64,000 nucleotides of DNA, taken from CAYUPI01 sp964446585. Its GTDB lineage: Bacteria; Verrucomicrobiota; Verrucomicrobiia; Limisphaerales; UBA8199. The translations under genes and the position numbers were made by a program. The stretch is taken from contig CAYUPI010000003.1 of the NCBI GenBank assembly GCA_964446585.1, positions 131,744 to 195,743 of the forward strand. The letters are read 5' to 3'. This document shows positions 58,836 through 64,000 of the stretch, piece after piece (position 1 is the stretch's first letter; each line of letters begins with the position of its first letter). Below the pieces are notes generated by a model, which did no database searches, had not been told where the DNA came from, and was given only the letters and a program-made list of their open reading frames with translations.

Positions 58836-60800
58836 ATGAACCTGACCCACCGTGTGTTTAGTCTGCTTCTCATCCTGCTGGCTGCCTTGTGCCAGGCGCA
58901 ACCGGCTGCGGCCCCGGCCACTCTCGCGCCGACTGACAATCTCATCGTTCAAGGCATTCCCGCCATTCCTGCGACGATTGCGGAGCGGGCAAATCGTTAC
59001 ACAGAATTTCGCTCCGCCGCCGTTTTCTCCTGGCAGCCAAAGCGCCGCGAGATGCTCATCGGCACGCGCTTTGCCGATACCGTTCAAGTCCACGAGCTCG
59101 AGATGCCGGGCGGCGCGCGCACGCAATTGACCTTCTTCCCCGATCGCGTCTCAGGCGCCTCGTATCATCCGCACACGGGCGATTATTTTGTGTTTAGCAA
59201 AGACATCGGCGGTGGCGAGTGGTTTCAACTCTATCGCTATGACGTCAGCTCCCAGGAAACCATGCTGCTCACAGACGGCAAATCTCGGAATCTGGGCCAT
59301 GTATGGTCGAACCGGGGCAACCTCATGGCTTATTCCTCCACGCGCCGGAACCGTGCGGATCTCGATTTTTACATCATGGATCCGTCCAACAAAACCAGCG
59401 ACCGTCTGCTGACACAAAATCAGGGAGGTGGCTGGCAGATGGTGGACTGGTCGCCCGACGACAAGACACTGCTGGCGGTGGAGGAAATCTCGATCAACGA
59501 GAGCTACCTTTGGCTGGTCGATGCCGCCTCAGGCCAGAAAACTCTGCTGACGCCGAAAGGGGGCGAGAAGATTGCTTATTCGCCCATTGGCTTCAGCGTC
59601 GACGGCAAGGGGATTTATGTCACGAGCGATCGCGACAACGAATTCCAGCGCGTGACCTACATCGATTTGGCCACGAAGCAACCGCGCTACCTGACCCAAC
59701 ATTCCTGGGACGTTGAGGGCGCGCAGCTTTCCCACAACCGGCGGCTGCTCGCCTACGCCGTCAACGAAAATGGCCAGAGCACGCTCCACGTGTTGGATCT
59801 CATCACCGGCAAGCCCCGGTCCCTTCCCACGACGCCGACCGGCATCATCAGCGGCCTGACCTGGCATGAAAACAACCGCGACCTGGCGTTTTCCCTCAAC
59901 TCGGCGCATTCACCGCTGGACGTTTACTCGCTGGACCTGGCCACTTCGAAGCTGGAGCGTTGGACGACGAGTGAGACCGGCGGCCTGAAGGCCGAGAATT
60001 TCGTCGAGCCGCAGCTTGTGAAGTGGAAGTCATTCGATGGCCGGGAGATTTCCGGCTGGCTCTACGTGCCGCCTGCGTCGAAGTATCCCGGCAAGCGTCC
60101 AATCATCGTGAATATCCACGGCGGGCCCGAAGCCCAGGCGCGGCCGCTCTACCAGGGGCGCAACAACTATTTCCTGAACGAAATGGGCATCGCCATCCTT
60201 TTCCCCAACATTCGCGGCTCGGCCGGCTACGGCAAGACCTACGTGGCGCTGGACAATGGCTTCAAGCGGGAGGACTCCTACAAGGATATCGAGGCGTTGC
60301 TGGTCTGGCTCAAGCACCAGCCCAACCTGGATGGCGACCGAATCATGGTGACTGGCGGCAGCTACGGCGGGCACATGACGTTGGCTACCGCCACGCGCTA
60401 CAACGATTTGATCGCTTGCTCCGTCGATGTCGTTGGCATGTCCAGCCTGGTCACCTTTCTCGAACACACCGAACCCTACCGCCGCGACTTGCGGCGGGTC
60501 GAATATGGGGACGAGCGCGACCCGAAGATGCGCGAGTTTCTGGAGCGGATTGCGCCGATGAACCATGTGAACGAGCTGAGGAAGCCGATCTTCATCGTCG
60601 CCGGCGCCAACGACCCGCGCGTTCCCCAGAGTGAAGCTGACCAGATGGTCGCAGCGCTGCAGAAACAGGGCACGTCGGTCTGGTACCTGGTCGGCAAGGA
60701 CGAAGGCCACGGCTTCGCGAAGAAGAAAAACGCCGACTTTCAGTTCTACGCGACGATTGAATTCGTCGAGAAATACCTGCTCGGGAAGAGCGCCGATTAA
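58836..60800 (+). CDS. S9 family peptidase (DPP IV/acylaminoacyl peptidase-like)
   Basis: 654 residues, beginning with a signal peptide (LLLILLAALCQAQPAAAPA). A WD/beta-propeller domain (about 40-390) is followed by an alpha/beta hydrolase: nucleophile in VTGGSYGGHMTLA, Asp in VAGANDPRVPQ and His in DEGHGFAKK. By family it removes dipeptides or acylated residues from oligopeptides. ATG 58836 is the start. It is divergent from the LysM gene, with 84 bases between. Confidence 0.9.
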   Translation: MNLTHRVFSLLLILLAALCQAQPAAAPATLAPTDNLIVQGIPAIPATIAERANRYTEFRSAAVFSWQPKRREMLIGTRFADTVQVHELEMPGGARTQLTFFPDRVSGASYHPHTGDYFVFSKDIGGGEWFQLYRYDVSSQETMLLTDGKSRNLGHVWSNRGNLMAYSSTRRNRADLDFYIMDPSNKTSDRLLTQNQGGGWQMVDWSPDDKTLLAVEEISINESYLWLVDAASGQKTLLTPKGGEKIAYSPIGFSVDGKGIYVTSDRDNEFQRVTYIDLATKQPRYLTQHSWDVEGAQLSHNRRLLAYAVNENGQSTLHVLDLITGKPRSLPTTPTGIISGLTWHENNRDLAFSLNSAHSPLDVYSLDLATSKLERWTTSETGGLKAENFVEPQLVKWKSFDGREISGWLYVPPASKYPGKRPIIVNIHGGPEAQARPLYQGRNNYFLNEMGIAILFPNIRGSAGYGKTYVALDNGFKREDSYKDIEALLVWLKHQPNLDGDRIMVTGGSYGGHMTLATATRYNDLIACSVDVVGMSSLVTFLEHTEPYRRDLRRVEYGDERDPKMREFLERIAPMNHVNELRKPIFIVAGANDPRVPQSEADQMVAALQKQGTSVWYLVGKDEGHGFAKKKNADFQFYATIEFVEKYLLGKSAD

Positions 60801-60899
60801 GTTATTCATCGTTCCGAAACTCCGGCTCCTCTGGGAAGGTTCCCCGAGTTGCACAGCTCGTAGAAAGGTTCGCCGCGAGAGGTAAGCTGCGTCCTGTTC

Positions 60900-61034
60900 C
60901 CCCTCACCCCAGCCCTCTCCCTTGGGGAGAGGCAGTTCGCTCGCACGACGCTCGAACATTCCGACGGCCTTCGAGCCACGCGCCGACTGGCGACAATTCT
61001 CCCTCTCCCCAAGGGAGAGGGCTGGGGTGAGGGG
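60900..61034. repeat. Long inverted repeat, CCCCTCACCCC family
   Basis: Two perfect 32-base complements, 60900-60931 and 61003-61034, are 71 bases apart. Each carries CCCCTCACCCCAGCCCTCTC and internal CTCTCCC...GGGAGAG pairing. The element fills most of the gap between the S9 peptidase gene and the RarD-like gene. Confidence 0.93.
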
Positions 61035-61095
61035 AAATGACCGCTCGTAAGACGCACCGTGCCTGCACGCGGACTCGCTGCAACTAGATCAACTC

Positions 61096-62034
61096 CTATT
61101 CCGGCTCGTCGGCCACAGCCTGGAACCGCCGATAGATAAGCGAGTCGGCCACGTAAACCGCAATCGCCAGCCAGCACAAAACGAAGCTGGCTAGTTTTGT
61201 GCGGTCGAGCGGTTCGTGGAGTATCAAGAGCGCTACCAGAAATTGCAGTGTCGGTCCGATATACTGGAGGAAGCCCATGGTCGAAAGCTGCAGATGGCGC
61301 ACGGCGGCGCCGAAGAGCAGCAATGGAACAGCGGTGAAAATACCGGCCATCGAGAGCAGGCCCCAGGTGTCTGAAGAGAGCTCGCCCGAGTGCAACCGGG
61401 CGGCTATCAGCACCATGATTGGGAGCAGGATGGCGGTTTCAATCGTCAACCCGTGCAATGAATTGACATCCACCTTCTTTCGCACGAGGCCATACAACCC
61501 GAATGACGCGGCGAGCGAAACGGCGATCCAGGGCAAACCCAGGCCGCGCAGAGCCAGATTCAATACCGCACCTGCGGCGATAAGAACAGCCGCCCACTGC
61601 CAGCCCCGGAGTTGTTCACGGAGGAAGAACATGCCCAGGGCAATTGACAGTAATGGATTGATAAAGTAGCCGAGACTAGCTTGCAGCAACTGCTCGTTCA
61701 CGACGGCGTAGATAAAAATCAGCCAATTGAGCGCGATGAGGACGGCGCCGGCAGAAAGGAGCAGGACATTTCGGCGGCGGCGCAGCACCGGCCAGATGAG
61801 CTTCCACTCGCTGCGAATCGAAACAACCAGCGCCAGAAAGAGCGCCGACCAAAAGACTCTATGACAGAGAATGAGCAGTGGCGAAATATGTGACAGCGCG
61901 TGAAAATAAAGGGGAAGGAAGCCCCAGATCGTGTAGGCGCCGAGCCCGTAAACCAAACCGGACCGCGAGGAGCGAGTTGAGGAGACTTGCGGCGCCTCCG
62001 CGCGGGCCGCCGTGTCTGTAATGGAGTCGGTCAC
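61096..62034 (-). CDS. EamA family transporter, RarD-like
   Basis: About 310 residues with ten membrane segments. GLGAYTIWGFLPLYFHAL at the N-terminus and the second half QYIGPTLQFLVALLILHEP are typical of RarD, a member of the drug/metabolite transporter superfamily. The substrate is unknown. GTG 62034 is a plausible start; other in-frame starts lie upstream to 62115. Confidence 0.85.
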   Translation of the reverse strand: MTDSITDTAARAEAPQVSSTRSSRSGLVYGLGAYTIWGFLPLYFHALSHISPLLILCHRVFWSALFLALVVSIRSEWKLIWPVLRRRRNVLLLSAGAVLIALNWLIFIYAVVNEQLLQASLGYFINPLLSIALGMFFLREQLRGWQWAAVLIAAGAVLNLALRGLGLPWIAVSLAASFGLYGLVRKKVDVNSLHGLTIETAILLPIMVLIAARLHSGELSSDTWGLLSMAGIFTAVPLLLFGAAVRHLQLSTMGFLQYIGPTLQFLVALLILHEPLDRTKLASFVLCWLAIAVYVADSLIYRRFQAVADEPE

Positions 62035-62131
62035 CGCGCGAAAGCTAACACAACAATGGCGACCAGCAATGATTGGGGAAAGTTTGTCAAGCGAAGCTGC
62101 GCTGCAGCTCGTCACCTCGTTTAAAGCCGGC

Positions 62132-62241
62132 GGAGGGCGCCCGTCCCCGGGCGCAGCAATTCTGGCTTAGGCAGGCGCGCTGAAATTCTTGCACTGCTGC
62201 AAACAGTTGTGCGTAGCTGCGCCCGGGGACGGGCGCCCTCC
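62132..62241. repeat. Palindromic repeat, GCGCCCGTCCCCGGGCGC family (copy 2)
   Basis: Perfect 26-base arms, 62132-62157 and 62216-62241, around a 58-base centre; core GGAGGGCGCCCGTCCCCGGG. Same family as 18526-18640. Confidence 0.92.
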
Positions 62242-62253
62242 AGCAGTTTCTCA

Positions 62254-62856
62254 CTACGCGGCGAAAGCGCAATCCAGAACCCGCCGCACCATGCGGGCCA
62301 GTTCGTCCGGGGTAAATGGTTTCGCCAAAGAGGCAATCTGTTGCGCGATTCCCAGCTCAAGGTTCACGTCCCATATTCCGTCGGAAGCCACCAATACTTT
62401 GATTTCGGGGTGGGTCGAGCGGAACCAGAGAGCCAATTGAAAATGGCGGGGCTCCGAGGAGGACAGATCGATGAGCACCAGATGAATCGAGCGGTGGGTT
62501 GCCATCAGGCGCAGCGCATCAAGCGCGTCGGAGGCTTCCACAACATGGTAGCCGAACTGGCGCAGGATTTTCACCTCCAGGCCACGCAGCGCGGGCGTAT
62601 TACCTACGACCAGGAGGGTCTCACTTCCCTTAAAGGCCCCGCTGCCCGCCAGTACGCGCGGGGTCACTGGAAACCGCTTGAACGATGGCAACGAGCGTTT
62701 CCGGTAGGCTTTGTGGGGGACTCGGTTGATCTCGATGGCCGTACTGTGACTGTTTGGATTTGGCCTTCGGCCGACGACCGGACGCCGCCGCGTCCGAAGT
62801 CGTTTATCGGCTTGGATTCGCCCGCCACCGAGGAGTTTATGTCTTCTCGCCGCCAT
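62254..62856 (-). CDS. Degenerate response-regulator receiver protein
   Basis: About 200 residues; the start is unclear (a GTG at 62667 would give just the receiver domain, preceded otherwise by an Arg-rich segment). From about residue 80 it has a CheY-like fold: LLVVGNTPALRGLEVKIL at the first strand, LVLIDLSSSE with the Asp phosphoacceptor position, and LAKPFTPDELARMV with the conserved Lys. The acidic pair usually found at the first strand is replaced by GN, so magnesium binding is probably lost. No output domain is visible. It follows a DUF2934 gene. Confidence 0.6.
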   Translation of the reverse strand: MAARRHKLLGGGRIQADKRLRTRRRPVVGRRPNPNSHSTAIEINRVPHKAYRKRSLPSFKRFPVTPRVLAGSGAFKGSETLLVVGNTPALRGLEVKILRQFGYHVVEASDALDALRLMATHRSIHLVLIDLSSSEPRHFQLALWFRSTHPEIKVLVASDGIWDVNLELGIAQQIASLAKPFTPDELARMVRRVLDCAFAA

Positions 62857-63151
62857 TCCTTCCGCGCATTATGCAGTGGTCCCAAGCGGACGAGGTCCAG
62901 TTCCTGAGTCGAACTGGACGGGTTGGCGACGATAGGGAAGGCACGTAGTGTGGAGGGCTCTCTGACACTGGCCCGGAGTCGCCGCTCACTCCGTCGCGCA
63001 GCCCGCGCCACGTGTTGAATGCTCTTTCCACTTTCGTCCAGAATTCAACGTAGCGACCTTTCGGCCGGCCCGCTTGCTGCCAGAGCGTTCGCGCGACTCG
63101 CGCGATTTGAGTGCTGACATGTGTGTGTTGCCGTGGCTTGGTCGGTTGCAT
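62837..63151 (-). CDS. DUF2934-like small protein
   Basis: About 104 residues. TQIARVARTLWQQAGRPKG then RYVEFWTKVERAF is the pattern of DUF2934, a small domain of unknown role common in verrucomicrobia, acidobacteria and proteobacteria. The rest is low complexity. ATG 63151 is preferred to GTG 63184. Its 3' end overlaps the possible 5' end of the receiver gene, and its 5' side abuts an amber-interrupted gene, so the three are probably one transcript. Confidence 0.65.
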   Translation of the reverse strand: MQPTKPRQHTHVSTQIARVARTLWQQAGRPKGRYVEFWTKVERAFNTWRGLRDGVSGDSGPVSESPPHYVPSLSSPTRPVRLRNWTSSAWDHCIMRGRNGGEKT

Positions 63152-63180
63152 AATTGTTTGCGGTTGATAGTAGGCGAAAA

Positions 63181-63750
63181 TCACCCAGCGAAAATCCGTT
63201 GCACCGTGTTTCCGGCCATGGGCGAATGGTTAACCGCTTCATGCTCCCGCGTATAAATGGTGTAATGGAAGCGTTCAGCGAGCCAATCACCCGCTTTACA
63301 GAAAAAATCCATGCGGCCCTTGGCAGCAGCCTGCTGCAGATTGGCGAAAGAAAGCTGCCCTTGGTCCGCGGCGGCCTCGACGTAATGGACTAATGCCACC
63401 AATACAGTCTGACTGCGGCGCTTGGCTGGCAGCCAGCTCTCGATCTAGGATTGAACGTGCTCCGGCAGCGGACTGTCACTGCGGCAGGAAACAATGATGA
63501 GATCGGCTCTGGCAGCGTCAGCCCTCGCGTAGTCCCCCAAGGCAGGCGGCAGCAGGCAATCGAACCTCCAGAACTCGCAGGTGACTTCGAATCCCGACCC
63601 CAGTTCGGCCACCAGCCGTGTCCCCACCTCCCTGGCGCGCCGGCCGGCGGTGTAATCTTCATAGGCCGCGACGATATGGAAGGTGTCCCGGTGTGCCAGC
63701 GAGCACGACTGGACGAACGCTGGCGGCTGGGTGCTTCTCGCCCGTTGCAT
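63181..63750 (-). pseudogene. Hypothetical protein gene interrupted by an in-frame TAG
   Basis: A continuous minus-strand frame of about 189 codons is interrupted once by TAG at 63447-63445. The first part ends PLPEHVQS; the second continues IESWLPAKRRSQTVLVALV to the stop at 63181. In proteins I recall from related bacteria a Trp stands where the TAG is, which is a one-base change from TGG. There is no frameshift. Visible features are a strand-helix AAYEDYTAGRRAREVG start and DLIIVSC. A sequencing error or real recoding is possible. It heads the DUF2934 - receiver group. Confidence 0.6.
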
Positions 63751-64000
63751 GGGACAACTATAGGCCCGGCGTTGCGGCTGCCAATTGGGAGAGTCTCCCG
63801 TCCGCTTTAAGACATGAATTGCGCGCGGCTAGGGAATTCTCCTAACAGCGGGTCTGGAATTTACCCTAGTCGCCGCAGGAGGCGGCGGAACCGGGACGGC
63901 ATCGAATGCCAGACAAACCGCGGGCACGGATTGAAACCCCTTCAAGAAAGCTCTGCAAAAGGCACGGTTTTTGAGATGATGAGTTTCATTTTTGAAACCG
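63751..64000. other. Intergenic region with a sigma-54-like site
   Basis: No gene is seen in these 250 bases. GGCACGGTTTTTGA (63961-63974) resembles a sigma-54 -24/-12 element (GG and then A at -12 instead of GC), pointing to the right. A partial palindrome CTAGGGAATTCTCCTA lies at about 63830. Both are weak. Confidence 0.25.

Noticed and set aside
1..64000. CRISPR array, insertion sequence, integrase or prophage
   Set aside because: No regularly spaced direct repeats with unique spacers, no transposase or phage genes; the tandem repeats are short units without spacers and the palindromes carry no gene.

Overview
This GC-rich window looks like chromosome of a Verrucomicrobiota bacterium, most likely from the Pedosphaera/Limisphaera group (subdivision 3). 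The evidence is a prepilin-type leader on a large DUF1559-like protein, a PEP-CTERM-tagged exported protein, a long secreted beta-helix/Ig/PKD protein, Gram-negative envelope genes (an Mla-type lipid transport set, kdsA-kdsD for KDO), and many dispersed palindromic and short tandem repeats of the kind scattered through such genomes. No insertion sequence, prophage, integrase or CRISPR array is visible. The content is mostly housekeeping with accessory patches.

Layout. 1-2.8 kb: the 3' part of a trypsin-like protein, then folA and an archaeal-like purD. 2.8-9.5 kb: a membrane/TPR protein (DUF2723-like), a PEP-CTERM protein, and a phosphodiesterase-TPR-sulfotransferase fusion whose coding region carries two tandem-repeat tracts with 7- and 8-base units. 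9.5-15 kb: asnS (-), a DEDD-type exonuclease (-), an mlaE-mlaF-mlaD-like set whose ATPase has lost most ABC motifs, and tRNA-Leu(GAG). 15-18.5 kb: prepilin-like protein, NAD(P)HX repair enzyme, and asd converging on it with a 100-base coding overlap. 18.7-21.4 kb: a pair resembling eboD and eboF of the ebo metabolite-translocation cluster; the eboF-like gene contains an in-frame 79-base palindromic repeat.

21.4-31.2 kb: a small unknown gene, the beta-helix protein, an RluD-type pseudouridine synthase, a Cys-rich secreted peptide, rpsA, an MFS/POT transporter, an M14/AstE-like hydrolase and a one-EF-hand peptide. 31.2-39.8 kb: a DUF5009 acyltransferase, a prolyl oligopeptidase, an esterase, a GH127-like glycosidase, and a membrane-anchored protein coupled to an ABC ATPase with no permease. 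39.9-54.1 kb: a peroxiredoxin, then a mostly plus-strand housekeeping run (YmdB-like phosphoesterase, xseA, a hydrolase, xseB, dxs, an adk-like kinase, fmt, an LTA-synthase-like sulfatase, kdsA, kdsD), interrupted only by a site-2 protease with two zinc ribbons on the minus strand.

54.2-64 kb: a junction of two gene remnants, rtcB, a Phd/PIN toxin-antitoxin operon with a likely operator over its start, a TraB/GumN-like protein, a LysM protein, an S9 peptidase, a RarD-like permease, and a minus-strand group made of an amber-interrupted gene, a DUF2934 gene and a degenerate response-regulator receiver. At least five dispersed repeat families link distant parts of the window. Two kinds of repeat sit inside reading frames without closing them, which is the most unusual feature here.
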